DNA from: Halobellus limi
Lineage (GTDB): Archaea; Halobacteriota; Halobacteria; Halobacteriales; Haloferacaceae
Assembly (NCBI RefSeq): GCF_004799685.1
Contig: NZ_CP031311.1
Coordinates: forward strand, 2,535,355 to 2,599,354
Direction of reading: 5' to 3'
Length of the DNA stretch: 64,000 nt
Shown: in pieces, positions 52,000-61,031 of the stretch
How positions within the stretch are numbered: position 1 is the stretch's first letter
How the letters are laid out: every line of letters starts with the position of its first letter
Position numbers and translations under genes: made by a program
The notes under the pieces: model-generated
Databases searched by the model: none
The model's input: only the letters and a program-made list of their open reading frames with translations
What the model was told of the DNA's origin: nothing

Positions 52000-52164
52000 C
52001 CGCCGGCCTCGGATCGATTCTCACCGCTTCAGACTGAAACTCTCAGTTGGCATCGTCGAGCGCCGTCACCGGAGCGGCGCTCGGCGGTACGGAACGAGAG
52101 CGATCAGTATCGGGGGCCGCTCGTCCGAACAACGCTTTTGGTCTCACTCCGAGGAGTGGGTGGT

Positions 52165-52329
52165 ATGCGACGCACGCGGGCAGTCGGGATCCTGCTCACC
52201 GCCCTCGCGGTCGCGGGCTACGCGATCGGTGTCGCGGCACCGTATCCGGGGCGCTCGGCGAGCCTCGTCGGACTGATGGTCGGCGTGACGCTCTACGCGA
52301 TCGGGTACGAGGAGGGCGAGGTCGAATGA
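52165..52329 (+). CDS. Small two-helix membrane protein, 54 aa
   Basis: The product starts MRRTRAVGILLTALAVAGYAIGV (in two parts) with two hydrophobic segments joined by a short PYPGRSAS loop, and ends in an acidic EEGEVE tail. The basic start and acidic end follow the positive-inside rule for a helical hairpin. It lies 46 bases upstream of corA on the same strand and may share its transcript. Family unknown. Confidence 0.6.
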   Translation: MRRTRAVGILLTALAVAGYAIGVAAPYPGRSASLVGLMVGVTLYAIGYEEGEVE

Positions 52330-52375
52330 CGGACCGACGGCCATCGCGACGGTCCGAAGCGGAGCGTGAGACCCC

Positions 52376-53374
52376 GTGATCTCCGCGCTCGTCTACGACT
52401 CGGGAGGCGTCGAGCACCGGACGATCGAGGACGAGGCCGACCTCGAAGCAGCGCGGGAGGCGTCGGGAACGACGTGGGTTCGCGTGAGCACGCCGACGCG
52501 GGAGGAAGAGCGGGCCCTGACGGCGGCGTTCTCGCTGCACCCGCTCGAACTGGAGGACGTGCGGGGCGGCGTCAGGCCGAAGACCGAGGCGTTCGACGAT
52601 CACACGTTCGTGCTGATCAAGACCGTCGCGCTCGAACGCGGCGAGACGACGTTCGACGAGGAGGTCCGGACCCAACCGATCGGGCTGTTCCTCGGCGACG
52701 GGTGGCTCGTGACGGTGACCGCCGAGGACGACCGCGTCGCCGTGGTCTCCGACGTCTGGCAGTCGGTCGAGAACCAGGAGGGCCGGACGCTGAAGCAGGG
52801 ACCCGACTTCGCGGCCTACCGCGTGATCGATCACGCCGTCGAGGACTACTTCGACCTGCTGGACACCGTCGGCGACACCATCGAGGAGATCGAGGAGGCG
52901 ATCCTCGCGACCCCCGACGAGACGCTCATCGAGGCGCTGAACGGCGTCAGGCGCGACCTGCTGTCGTTCCGGAAGGTGGTCTGGCCGATGCGGGAGGCCG
53001 TCGGAACGCTCGCGCGCGGCGGCGTCGACGAGGTCGACGAGTCGACCGAGAAGTTCTACCGCGACGTCTACGATCACCTCGTCGAGATCGTCGATCTCAC
53101 CGAGACGTACCGCGACCTCACCCGCGGCACGCGGGACATCTACCTCAACGTCGTCTCGCAGTCGACGAACGAGGTAATGAAGCGGCTCACCGTCGTCGCG
53201 ACGATCTTCATCCCGCTGACGTTCGTCGTCGGCGTCTACGGGATGAACTTCGGCGAACACGCGACGAACCTCCCGGAGCTGACGTGGCCCTTCGCGTACC
53301 CGGCCGTCGTCGTCGGAATGGGACTCGTCACTGCGATCCTCCTGGTGCACTTCCGTCGGGAGGGGTGGATCTGA
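52376..53374 (+). CDS. corA: Magnesium/cobalt transporter CorA
   Basis: The 332-residue channel has a large cytoplasmic N-terminal domain (about 1-265), ending in long helices (YRDLTRGTRDIYLNVVSQ). Two C-terminal membrane helices follow, with the signature YGMNF at the end of the first (IFIPLTFVVGVYGMNFGEH). It forms a pentameric Mg2+ channel. The start is GTG shortly after the small membrane gene. The length is normal. Confidence 0.95.
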   Translation: MISALVYDSGGVEHRTIEDEADLEAAREASGTTWVRVSTPTREEERALTAAFSLHPLELEDVRGGVRPKTEAFDDHTFVLIKTVALERGETTFDEEVRTQPIGLFLGDGWLVTVTAEDDRVAVVSDVWQSVENQEGRTLKQGPDFAAYRVIDHAVEDYFDLLDTVGDTIEEIEEAILATPDETLIEALNGVRRDLLSFRKVVWPMREAVGTLARGGVDEVDESTEKFYRDVYDHLVEIVDLTETYRDLTRGTRDIYLNVVSQSTNEVMKRLTVVATIFIPLTFVVGVYGMNFGEHATNLPELTWPFAYPAVVVGMGLVTAILLVHFRREGWI

Positions 53375-53503
53375 GGACGATAGACCCGGTAGCGAAACCG
53401 ATATATACACTCGGATTCCGGCCGAGAGTACCCGTCGAGAGGCCTCGAAATCGCCCAGCCGTGGCGTATATAGCCATATCAAAGGTTATAGATGCACAGA
53501 AAG

Positions 53504-53573
53504 ATTTAAATACTTCACGTACTTACTGATGGTAAGGTAAGTGCCAGCCGGCCCGTCTTTTTTTCTGCCGGCT
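53504..53573 (+). promoter_or_regulatory. tfb promoter with start-site palindrome and leader hairpin/T-run
   Basis: The TATA atttaaata (53504-53512) predicts a transcript start near 53534. ACTTAC (53521-53526) and GTAAGT (53537-53542) form an inverted repeat straddling that point, an operator-like position. The leader then contains AGCCGGC (53546-53552) and GCCGGCT (53567-53573) flanking seven Ts (53558-53564). Earlier TATA-like stretches (about 53399-53407 and 53465-53472) hint at extra promoters. A T-run so close to the start could terminate some transcripts early. Confidence 0.55.
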
Positions 53574-53593
53574 CGGACGCGCCCACCCAACCC

Positions 53594-54589
53594 ATGAGTG
53601 ACACACGAACCCGAAACCACGTCGAGGACCGCGACGCGCGAACAGCCGAGCGAGCCGAGGAGGAACGGAGCGAAGAACACGAAGAAGAGCACGTCTGCCC
53701 CGAGTGCGGCGGAACGCTCGTCAGCGACGAATCCCACGGCGAGACCGTCTGTGCGGACTGTGGCCTCGTCGTCGACGAGGACTCGATCGACCGCGGCCCC
53801 GAGTGGCGCGCCTTCGACAGCGCCGAGCGAGACCGCAAGTCGCGGGTCGGCGCGCCGACGACGAACCTGATGCACGACAAGGGACTGTCGACCAACATCG
53901 GCTGGCAGAACAAGGACGCCTACGGCAACGCCCTGTCGTCGCGACAGCGCGAGCAGATGCAGCGGCTGCGCACCTGGAACGAGCGCTTCCGCACGCGCGA
54001 TTCGAAGGAGCGCAACCTCAAGCAGGCGCTCGGCGAGATCGACCGGATGGCCTCGGCGCTCGGCCTCCCCGAGAACGTCCGCGAGACGGCCTCGGTCATC
54101 TACCGCCGCGCGCTCAGCGAGGATCTGCTCCCCGGGCGCTCGATCGAGGGCGTCGCGACCGCCGCGCTGTACGCCGCGGCGCGACAGGCCGGGACGCCGC
54201 GCTCGCTCGACGAGATCGAGCGCGTCTCGCGGGTCGACAAGATGGAGCTGACGCGGACGTACCGCTACGTCGTCCGAGAGCTGAAGCTGGAAGTCGAGCC
54301 CGCGGACCCCGAGCAGTACGTCCCCCGGTTCGCCTCGGACCTGGGTCTCTCCGACGAGGCCGAGCGGCAGGCGCGACAGCTCCTCCGCAACGCGAAACAC
54401 GCGGCGATCCACTCGGGGAAGTCGCCCGTCGGCCTCGCGGCCGCCGCGGTGTACGCCGCGGCGCTTCTCACCAACGAGAAGGTGACCCAGAGCCAGGTCA
54501 GCGAGGTCGCGAACGTCTCGGAGGTCACGATCCGCAACCGCTACAAGGAACTCCTCGAAGCCGAAGACGCCGGCGGCGTCCTCGCGTAA
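53594..54589 (+). CDS. tfb: Transcription initiation factor IIB (TFB)
   Basis: The 331-residue protein has an acidic N-terminal tail (about 1-33), a zinc ribbon (CPECGG and CADCG, about 35-58), the B-reader/linker (GPEWRAFDSAERDRKSRVGAP) and two cyclin-like repeats (about 125-215 and 220-315). The second cyclin repeat has the HTH-like VTQSQVSEVANVSEVTIRNRYKEL that reads the BRE. Haloarchaea have several TFBs; this one's long leader suggests regulated expression. It recruits RNA polymerase at TBP-bound promoters. Confidence 0.97.
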   Translation: MSDTRTRNHVEDRDARTAERAEEERSEEHEEEHVCPECGGTLVSDESHGETVCADCGLVVDEDSIDRGPEWRAFDSAERDRKSRVGAPTTNLMHDKGLSTNIGWQNKDAYGNALSSRQREQMQRLRTWNERFRTRDSKERNLKQALGEIDRMASALGLPENVRETASVIYRRALSEDLLPGRSIEGVATAALYAAARQAGTPRSLDEIERVSRVDKMELTRTYRYVVRELKLEVEPADPEQYVPRFASDLGLSDEAERQARQLLRNAKHAAIHSGKSPVGLAAAAVYAAALLTNEKVTQSQVSEVANVSEVTIRNRYKELLEAEDAGGVLA

Positions 54590-54692
54590 CGCCCCCTCGA
54601 CGCCCCGTCGTAACGGACCGTAACGGATCGCGTAACGCCCCGTGACGGACCGCGCACCAACCTTTATTGACGTACCGGGAGTCGGGTAGGCT

Positions 54693-54872
54693 ATGGTCGA
54701 AGCGTTTGTCCGACTGCTGTGTCCCGAGTGTAAGAAAGACTGGCAGGCGGAGCCGACGTCGTTGCCGGATCACCGCCAGAACTTCACGTGTTCCTCCTGC
54801 GGCGCGACGCGCCGGCTCGCGGAGTTCATGCGGACAGAGCGCGACCTGAGTACCGTAAAGCAGTTCGAGTGA
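54693..54872 (+). CDS. Small zinc-ribbon protein (DUF7836-like), 59 aa
   Basis: The product starts MVEAFVRLLCPECKKDWQ and has a second knuckle FTCSSCGATRRLAEF, giving four Cys ligands for one zinc, with a charged tail ending VKQFE. A TATA-like tttattg (about 54661-54667) lies about 28 bases before the ATG, fitting a leaderless start. It is convergent with the aIF2 beta gene, 8 bases apart. It is probably a nucleic-acid or translation-related zinc ribbon; family name from memory. Confidence 0.8.
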   Translation: MVEAFVRLLCPECKKDWQAEPTSLPDHRQNFTCSSCGATRRLAEFMRTERDLSTVKQFE

Positions 54873-54880
54873 GACCGGCC

Positions 54881-55288
54881 CTACAGGTCGGGAACCGACG
54901 AGAGCGCCCCGCAGGCGTCGCACTTCAACACCGTCGTCCCCTGTTCTTCGACGAGTCGGGTGTCCGGCGACTCGCACTCGCTGCAGATGACGAAGCTCTC
55001 GACGTACGCGTCGAGCGCGTCGGCGACGCGCCGCTGTTTGAAATCGCCGGTGAACCGCGCGCGTCCGCGGTCGTCGATCTGCGCGCTCGTTCCGAGCTCT
55101 GACTGCATGAAGCGGACCAGGTGGTCCGGATCGCGCGCGAGCCGATCGTGGACCGCCTCGAAGTTCTCCCAGACGGTGACGTGTCCCTCCGGCCGGACGT
55201 CGGGGTCCGGGACCTCGAACCGTCCGCCGCTGTCGGTGATGTCCGGCGACTGTTCGAGTGCCCGATCGAGTTGATCCTCGTAGTCCAT
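54881..55288 (-). CDS. Translation initiation factor 2 subunit beta
   Basis: The 135-residue aIF2 beta has the alpha-beta core (HLVRFMQSELGTSAQIDD, GRARFTGDFKQRRVADALDAY) and the C-terminal zinc ribbon (CSECESPDTRLVEE, LKCDACGALSSV). With the alpha and gamma subunits it delivers initiator tRNA to the small ribosomal subunit. Length is normal. An in-frame start further upstream is not needed. Confidence 0.96.
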   Translation of the reverse strand: MDYEDQLDRALEQSPDITDSGGRFEVPDPDVRPEGHVTVWENFEAVHDRLARDPDHLVRFMQSELGTSAQIDDRGRARFTGDFKQRRVADALDAYVESFVICSECESPDTRLVEEQGTTVLKCDACGALSSVPDL

Positions 55289-55503
55289 ACCCGAGTTATC
55301 GTGGCGCGTCGTGTAAAGCGTTCATATCCGAGCGATCGGTGCGGCGGCGACCCCATCTGGAGCGCGTAGCCGTCGGCCGATCCTTCATGATTGAAGACAG
55401 AGATTCCGGCGAATCGAGGCGTTTCGGCGGGGAATTCGGGAGGTCCGTGTTAACGAGACTCAGGATAGTAATATATTCTTCCAGTCTCAACTGAGCATTG
55501 CTC

Positions 55504-55740
55504 ATGAAGAAGCAGGAGCTCATCCATCTTCACGGCCTGCTTGCAGAGGTACACACCCAGGTCGAAGCGTGGGAAGACGACGACGTATCACTCGAAGCGT
55601 ACAACGAACTCGGCGTCCGACCGACATCGATCCACAAATCGAAGACCGACCACAAGGCCGCTGTTTTCAAACTCGTCAAAGGAATCACCTCCTCGTTCGA
55701 GGAAGTCGAGCAGGACCGCGTCGCAGCCACTGCCGACTGA
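55504..55740 (+). CDS. UPF0058-family protein
   Basis: The 78-residue helical protein (MKKQELIHLHGLLAEVHTQ, YNELGVRPTSIHKSKTDHK, FKLVKGITSSFEEVEQDRV) matches UPF0058, a small archaeal family without a proven role. The ATG is about 30 bases after the TATA-like taatatatt (about 55469-55478). The extra in-frame TTG two codons upstream is not preferred. Confidence 0.9.
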   Translation: MKKQELIHLHGLLAEVHTQVEAWEDDDVSLEAYNELGVRPTSIHKSKTDHKAAVFKLVKGITSSFEEVEQDRVAATAD

Positions 55741-55871
55741 ATACGCCGACTCGCCGCATCCTCCCCGACCGTTCCGTACCGACCAGCGACAGCGCCCGCC
55801 CCGCGAGCGTCTCCGGTAGACCACACGGCGCGACGTACGCCGGAAGCCGCTCGGCTCCGTCGTGTGCGGAG

Positions 55872-56255
55872 CTACTCCGCTCCGCCGTCGGCCGGCCGGT
55901 CCAGAAGCTCCTCGCGGTGGGCCGCGACGGCGCCGACGACCTCCTCCGCGTCCGACTCGGGCACGTCGAACGCGTCGAGGCTGTCCGAGAGGTGTCCGAC
56001 CGCGCGCTCGATGTGGTCCTCGGTGAAGGGAACGTGCAGGTGGGCCTCTCGGACCGGTTCGGCGTCGTAGGTCTCCGGCCCGCCCGCGGCCTCACAGAGG
56101 AAGGCCGTCTGCGTCCGTCGGAGCCGCTCGACGTCCGCGTCCTCGAAGAACGGGGCGAGCTCCTCGTCGTCGAGCAGTCGGTCGTAGAAGTCGTCGACGA
56201 CGGCTCGGATGGCGTCGTACCCGCCGAGCCGTCCGTACAGGGTTTCGTCCGGCAT
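55872..56255 (-). CDS. Group I truncated hemoglobin
   Basis: The 127-residue protein has the 2-on-2 globin pattern: LYGRLGGYDAIRAVVDDFYDR at the start (two parts), ELAPFFEDADVERLRRTQTAF, and EPVREAHLHVPFTEDHIER with His72 as the likely proximal heme ligand. It binds O2 or NO and may handle oxidative or nitrosative stress. Start MPDETLYGRL; nine further in-frame residues upstream are not family-like. Confidence 0.92.
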   Translation of the reverse strand: MPDETLYGRLGGYDAIRAVVDDFYDRLLDDEELAPFFEDADVERLRRTQTAFLCEAAGGPETYDAEPVREAHLHVPFTEDHIERAVGHLSDSLDAFDVPESDAEEVVGAVAAHREELLDRPADGGAE

Positions 56256-56378
56256 ACGGAGACGTGAGCACTCGAAATACACGAGCGTAACGACTGCATC
56301 CCGCGGTCGTGCCGGCTGCGGAACGTCCGTTCCGACCGATCGAAGGTCCGGAACGCCCGACGAAACCGGGACGGCCGA

Positions 56379-56864
56379 TCAGCCGCCGTCGACGAGGTCG
56401 TCGAACTCCGGAATGAGGTCGTCGTCGCCGTCGTCCGTGTCCGCTTCCGATTGCGAACCGTCCGCGTCCTCCGTTGGCGACCCCTCGTCGACTGGCTGTT
56501 CTGAACCCGACTCGTCGTCTTCGTCGTCGCTCTCGATGGGCTCGACCGAGAGGACCTTCAGCGGGACGTTCTCGAGCCGTTGGCCGATCTCCTTGCGGGC
56601 GATTCGGGAAGCGTGCTCCTCCTGCTCGACGTTGAACACGGTCATCTCCAGTTCGAGGGCCACGAGCGCCTCGTCGGCGGCGATGAACGCCGGGGGGAGT
56701 TCCTCTCCGTCGGGCGAGGTCCGCGACCCCATCGAGATCTCGACGTAACTCAGGTCGGGGTTCAGCATCTCGCCCGTCTTCGAGATGGCGATGCGGATCG
56801 CCTCGTCGGGCGTCGTCACGTCGTACACCGGAATGGCGGCCTCGACGACGACTCTGCAGTCCAT
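56379..56864 (-). CDS. DUF555-family protein (UPF0212-like)
   Basis: The 161-residue product starts MDCRVVVEAAIPVYDVTTPDEA, followed by RIAISKTGEMLNPDLSYVEI and FIAADEALVALELEMTVFNVE, the DUF555 core (about 1-115). A highly acidic, probably disordered tail (about 115-161) follows. The family is found in archaea with no established activity. Its start lies 122 bases after the end of the OGG gene in the same direction. Confidence 0.88.
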   Translation of the reverse strand: MDCRVVVEAAIPVYDVTTPDEAIRIAISKTGEMLNPDLSYVEISMGSRTSPDGEELPPAFIAADEALVALELEMTVFNVEQEEHASRIARKEIGQRLENVPLKVLSVEPIESDDEDDESGSEQPVDEGSPTEDADGSQSEADTDDGDDDLIPEFDDLVDGG

Positions 56865-56986
56865 ACTGAGATGTAGGAGCGCCGGCGGCATCAAAGGTTC
56901 GCCCGTCGGGAGACGAGAGCGTGGAACGTCCGTCGACGACGGTTCGGGGACGAGCCCGCGGACCGAGAGCCGTGCGATCGCCCGCG

Positions 56987-57952
56987 TCACTCGTCGCCGC
57001 GGGCCCGCAAGTAGTAGAAGAGGTACGTCTGCACGTAGCCCGCGTACTCGCCGCCGAGGCGGTCGCGGAGCGCGCGCGACGTTTCGGCGTAGTTCCCGCG
57101 GTCACACTCGGGGAAGTGCTCGGCGATGGCGCTCCGGATCCACGTGTCGAGCGGGACGGCCTGGAGGTACCCCAGCGAGAACAGCAGGACGCAGTCGGCG
57201 ACCTTGTCGCCGACCCCGACGAACTGCGTCAGGTACTCGCGCGCGTCCTCGTAGTCCAGACCGGCCGCCTCGCGGGGGTGGGCCTCGCCCTCGGCGACCA
57301 TCGCGGCCGTCTTCCGGACGTAGGGCGCGCGGTAGCCGAGTTTGAGGTCGCGCAGTTCCGACTCCTCGCGGGCGGCCAGTTGCGCTGGCGTCGGGAACGC
57401 GGCGACGGCCTCGCCGTCGAACGCGTGGCGGTCGCCGAAGGCGTCGGCGAGAGACATCTGCATCCCGTGGATCCGGGAAACGCGCATCTGCGCGGAGCAG
57501 ATGAACGAGACCAGACAGGGAAACGGCGGGTCGCGGACGAGGCGCATCCCCCGATAGGCGTCGAACGCGCGCTCGAAGAGGTCGTCGTCCGGCGCCGCCG
57601 CGTAGATCGCGTCGAGGTCGTCGTCGAGGCGAAGCAGGTGGCGGAGTACTGGCACGGGATCGCCCGTCGCCGCCCACTCCAGTTCGTCGTCGCGCTGGCG
57701 GACCCGGACGGCGATCGACTCCTCGGAGACGCCCTCGATCGGCGGGACGACCGTCCGGTACCACGCGTCGCCGCCGCGGACGTCCATCGACTCGTACATC
57801 CGTCCGTCCGGGCGGTCCCACAGGTACGACTGGCCGCTCTCCAGCGTCGCCTGCAGGTCGAACGGGCCGGCGATCTCCGAGAGCGGGATCGCGCCGGTTT
57901 CCAGTTCGGTAACCGCGTCGACCTCGCCGCTCACGCTGGGTTCGGACTTCAT
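56987..57952 (-). CDS. ogg: 8-oxoguanine DNA glycosylase (OGG family)
   Basis: The 321-residue HhH-GPD glycosylase has an N-terminal OGG_N-like domain (about 15-125; FDLQATLESGQSYLW). The helix-hairpin-helix motif FVGVGDKVADCVLLF contains the catalytic Lys250. Asp269 in PLDTWIRSA completes the site. ESGQSYLW and SFICSAQMRVSRI are typical of OGG1-type enzymes. It excises oxidised guanine and probably also nicks the strand. It has both hallmark catalytic residues at the spacing of the eukaryotic homologue. Confidence 0.93.
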   Translation of the reverse strand: MKSEPSVSGEVDAVTELETGAIPLSEIAGPFDLQATLESGQSYLWDRPDGRMYESMDVRGGDAWYRTVVPPIEGVSEESIAVRVRQRDDELEWAATGDPVPVLRHLLRLDDDLDAIYAAAPDDDLFERAFDAYRGMRLVRDPPFPCLVSFICSAQMRVSRIHGMQMSLADAFGDRHAFDGEAVAAFPTPAQLAAREESELRDLKLGYRAPYVRKTAAMVAEGEAHPREAAGLDYEDAREYLTQFVGVGDKVADCVLLFSLGYLQAVPLDTWIRSAIAEHFPECDRGNYAETSRALRDRLGGEYAGYVQTYLFYYLRARGDE

Positions 57953-57989
57953 CGACAGTCGGGAGGGACGCGGCGCGTATGCCGGTTTC

Positions 57990-58102
57990 GATCAGCGGTG
58001 CCGGTCACGGCGGGTCCGACGGCGGTCAGCGGTTCCGGGTAGAGGGTTCGATGGTGATCAGCGGTGCCGGGTAGGGAGTTCGATGGCGATCAGCGGTTCC
58101 GG
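57990..58102. repeat. 32-34-base tandem repeats made from the mscS 3' end
   Basis: A unit starting g(a)tcagcggt(g/t)ccgg is repeated at 57990, 58024, 58056 and 58088 (periods 34, 32, 32). The last copy contains the stop codon and final codons of the mscS gene (stop at 58090-58092). The array therefore looks like slippage duplication of that gene's end, carrying pieces of the stop region into the spacer before the ogg gene. Confidence 0.75.
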
Positions 58103-59046
58103 CCCACCGGGAACTTCACGCGGTCGGGGTTCTCGTCGAACCGCGCGAGGATCCGCTCGTACAGCGCGTTTCTGTTCCGCGTCACCCGACGCGACGGCGA
58201 GAGGAACCGCAGTCGGAGTTCGACCCACGACTCCCGCTGGAGGACGTTCACCGTCGGTTCCTCCCGAACGTCGAGGTCGACCGCCGTCCGCTCCAGCCGA
58301 CTGCGATAGGTCTGCACCCCGCCACGCATCTCCTCGCCGAGGTGCTCGGTCGCCTCCTCGATCATCGCCTCGCGGGCGAAGGCGAGGTCCGTCTCGTAGG
58401 CGACCTGGACCGACACCTCGCTCCAGACGTACTCGAAGAGCGTCGTGTCGTTGACGACCTGCGCCGACAGGACCTCCGCGTTCGGGACGGTCACGACCCG
58501 GCCGGAGGGCTGCCCGGAGGTGACGAGCCGTCCCCCGACCTCCCACAGCGTCGTGGTGAGAAAGCCCACCTCGATGACGTCGCCGCGGCTGTCGCCGATC
58601 TCGACGCGGTCGCCGACGCCGTAGGGCCGCTTCGAGACGATGTATAGCCAGCCGACGAGCGAGAGCAGCGGCTGTTGTAACGCGAAGGTGATCGCAAAGC
58701 CGACAATCCCCAGCGAGAACAGGAGCCCGACCCACTGCGCGGTGAGGACGCCCGCGACGCCCGCGATCGCGACGACGCCGAACGCGAGCCGGAGGACGTT
58801 CCGCACGTCCTGCGTCCGGCGCCTGTTCGAGACGCGCGCGGCGAGCACCGACTCGACGACGAGGTACGTCCCGGTGACGGCCGCCAGGACGGCCGCCGCG
58901 AGCAGGCCCTGGGAGACCACCGGCTGAAGCTGCCAGCTCCCGACGGCGACGTCGGCGAAGACGTCCGCCGAGCGGACGGCGCCCGCGACGACGAGCAGTG
59001 CGGCCGCGGCCACGAGCGACAGATATCCGGCTGATCGGCGAACCAC
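58090..59046 (-). CDS. mscS: Mechanosensitive ion channel, MscS family
   Basis: The 318-residue channel has about four membrane helices. The pore-lining helix GIVGFAITFALQQPLLSLVG is followed by the MscS beta domain (GDRVEIGDSRGDVIEVGF, VTVPNAEVLSAQVVND) and an alpha-beta C-terminal region. It opens on membrane tension to release solutes during hypo-osmotic shock, relevant to a halophile. The start codon is GTG. Short tandem repeats occur just upstream (about 59068-59140). Confidence 0.93.
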   Translation of the reverse strand: MVRRSAGYLSLVAAAALLVVAGAVRSADVFADVAVGSWQLQPVVSQGLLAAAVLAAVTGTYLVVESVLAARVSNRRRTQDVRNVLRLAFGVVAIAGVAGVLTAQWVGLLFSLGIVGFAITFALQQPLLSLVGWLYIVSKRPYGVGDRVEIGDSRGDVIEVGFLTTTLWEVGGRLVTSGQPSGRVVTVPNAEVLSAQVVNDTTLFEYVWSEVSVQVAYETDLAFAREAMIEEATEHLGEEMRGGVQTYRSRLERTAVDLDVREEPTVNVLQRESWVELRLRFLSPSRRVTRNRNALYERILARFDENPDRVKFPVGRNR

Positions 59047-59178
59047 GTTCGGGTCTGGTGGCCACGGATGAAAAAACGAGCGGGCGATCGGGTTCGGAGA
59101 CGGGCAGGCGATCGGGGCCGAAAACGGGCGGGCGGGAAGATGGCGATTCGAGACACGGCCACGGGCGGCGGCCGACGG

Positions 59179-59682
59179 TCACTCGCGGTCGACCGTCAGC
59201 AACACGCCGCCGAAGACGAGGAGGAGCAGGACGCCGACGGGGACCGGGACACCCGGGAAGCCGCGGGTGACGAGCAGGTACGTCGCGGCCGCGAGCACGG
59301 TGCCGGAGAGCATCAGCAAGCCGCCGAGGAGCCGGACCGGGTCGACCGGGCCGGACTCGACGGCGTCCTCGTATCGGTAGTAGACCGCGGCGAAGACGAC
59401 CGCGATCGTGAGGATAGCCGCACCGACGGTCCAGACCTGATACGCCGCCTGGATCGTCTGTCCCGCCTGAAACGCGGTCGCCGAGAGCGGATCAGAGAGG
59501 CTGACGCGGCGGGCGGCCGGCACGCCGAAGGCGTACCGCACCTGGAAGAACGGGAAGCGGACGAACAGCACCGACCCGCCGGAGACGCCCGTCGAGTAGG
59601 TGACGTTCCAGGGGACGAGCGCGGCGATCCACGTCGAGACCACCGCCAGCGCGCCCGCGTACTCCGCGCGAACCCAGACCAT
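59179..59682 (-). CDS. Four-helix membrane protein, function unknown
   Basis: The 167-residue product has membrane segments near 10-30, 80-102, 117-137 and 143-162. A lumenal-type loop (about 30-75) contains VRFPFFQVRYAFGVPAARR. It has no cysteines or recognisable motifs. It belongs to no family I can name with confidence. It lies 41 bases from the end of the next upstream gene on the same strand. Confidence 0.8.
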   Translation of the reverse strand: MVWVRAEYAGALAVVSTWIAALVPWNVTYSTGVSGGSVLFVRFPFFQVRYAFGVPAARRVSLSDPLSATAFQAGQTIQAAYQVWTVGAAILTIAVVFAAVYYRYEDAVESGPVDPVRLLGGLLMLSGTVLAAATYLLVTRGFPGVPVPVGVLLLLVFGGVLLTVDRE

Positions 59683-59723
59683 ACCTGGTCAGCGTCGGCA
59701 GTTCTGTAAAAGCTACCGAAGAC

Positions 59724-60713
59724 TCACGCGAGACCGAGCAGGTCGAACCCGTATCCGTTGCCGCGCTCGGTCGCGTGTTCGTAGACCACGTGGGCGGCCG
59801 CGACGTCCTGAATCGCCAGTCCCGTCGAGTCGAAGACGGAGATCCCGTCGCCTTCGGTCCGGCCGGGTTTCTTGCCGGTGACGATCTCGCCGACCGACCC
59901 GTAGATGTCGTCGTCGTCGAGGACGCCCTCGCTCCAGGGGACGTTGATCTCGCCGGAGTGGGTCGTCTGCTCGTAGTCGTCGATCACGAGTTTCGCCTCC
60001 AGCAGGATCTCGTCGGCCAGTTCGTGCTTGCCGGCGGCGTCGGCGCCCATCGCGTTGATGTGCGTGTGATCGCCGACCGATTCCGGAGAGACGATCGGCG
60101 ATTCGACGGGCGTGACCGTCGAGAGCACGTCGCAGGCGGCGGCCTCGGCGACCGTACCCCCGCGGACGTCGTAGTCGTCCTCGAACGTCGCGACGAACTC
60201 GGCGACGCGTTCCTCGTCGAGGTCGGAGATCACGACGGTCTCGATGTCTCTGACCTGCGATATCGCGCGGAGTTGCGTATACGACTGGACCCCGGCGCCG
60301 ACGATGCCGAGCGAGTCGGCGTCGGGGACCGCGAGGTGGTCGGTCGCGACGGCCGCCGCCGCGCCCGTCCGGAGCATCGTCAGTTCACGGCCGTCCATAA
60401 TCGAGAGCGGCACGGCCGTCTCGGGATCGGAGTAGATCATCGTCCCCAACACCGTCGGGAGGTCGAACTTCTCGGGGTTGTCGGGGTGGACGTTCACCCA
60501 CTTGACCCCGGCGGCGTCCCACTCACCGACGTCCAGGTACGCGGGCATCGACCGGAAGTCGCCGTTGTACTGCGGGAGGTCCACGTACGACTTCGCCGGC
60601 ATCTGTGCGTCCCCGCGCTCGAAGGCGGCGAAGGCGTCTTCGATGGCGGGCACGAGTTCCGCCATCGACGCGTTCTCGCGGACGTCCGTCCCGTTCAGCA
60701 GCAGCGTTTCCAT
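59724..60713 (-). CDS. Ornithine cyclodeaminase / alanine dehydrogenase family enzyme
   Basis: The 329-residue NAD-dependent enzyme has AGVKWVNVHPDNPEKFDLPT with the substrate-binding Lys, DGRELTMLRTGAAAAVA with the conserved Arg-Thr-Gly, and a Rossmann motif GIVGAGVQSYTQLRA. It may deaminate ornithine to proline or reduce pyruvate to alanine; archaeal members include alanine dehydrogenases, so the reaction is not settled by sequence. The ATG at 60713 is the family start. Confidence 0.92.
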   Translation of the reverse strand: METLLLNGTDVRENASMAELVPAIEDAFAAFERGDAQMPAKSYVDLPQYNGDFRSMPAYLDVGEWDAAGVKWVNVHPDNPEKFDLPTVLGTMIYSDPETAVPLSIMDGRELTMLRTGAAAAVATDHLAVPDADSLGIVGAGVQSYTQLRAISQVRDIETVVISDLDEERVAEFVATFEDDYDVRGGTVAEAAACDVLSTVTPVESPIVSPESVGDHTHINAMGADAAGKHELADEILLEAKLVIDDYEQTTHSGEINVPWSEGVLDDDDIYGSVGEIVTGKKPGRTEGDGISVFDSTGLAIQDVAAAHVVYEHATERGNGYGFDLLGLA

Positions 60714-60898
60714 ACGCCCGCGTTCGTCTGTTCCGTACTTAATTCATCCCATTTCCGAATCAGATATCACTGGATGAGAAAAATAGAGATGTTTGTCTAA
60801 CTAATTTGGATGCGATCGGATATAACGGTGGCGACACGGAATCCCGTACCGGACCGTCACGTCGGGAGAGACGGATCGCTATGGGGTGAATCGAGTCG

Positions 60899-60905
60899 AA
60901 AAAAA
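60899..60905 (-). terminator. Likely thermosome-gene terminator (T-run)
   Basis: Read on the minus strand, seven Ts lie at 60905-60899, about 130 bases after the thermosome stop. T-runs are the usual archaeal termination signal. No stable hairpin precedes it. The rest of the 318-base spacer (60714-61031) holds the promoter of the downstream ornithine-cyclodeaminase-type gene and nothing else I can support. Confidence 0.45.
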
Positions 60906-61031
60906 CGGCGAGTTGCGATCAGTCGAGCCGACCGGGCTCGTCGTGAGAGGTTGCTACGGAACCGGGCGTGAGCCGTCAGGCGGACCCTGACGACCCGTGG
61001 GAGGTGGGTTGGAGGTGGTTTCCGACCGCTT

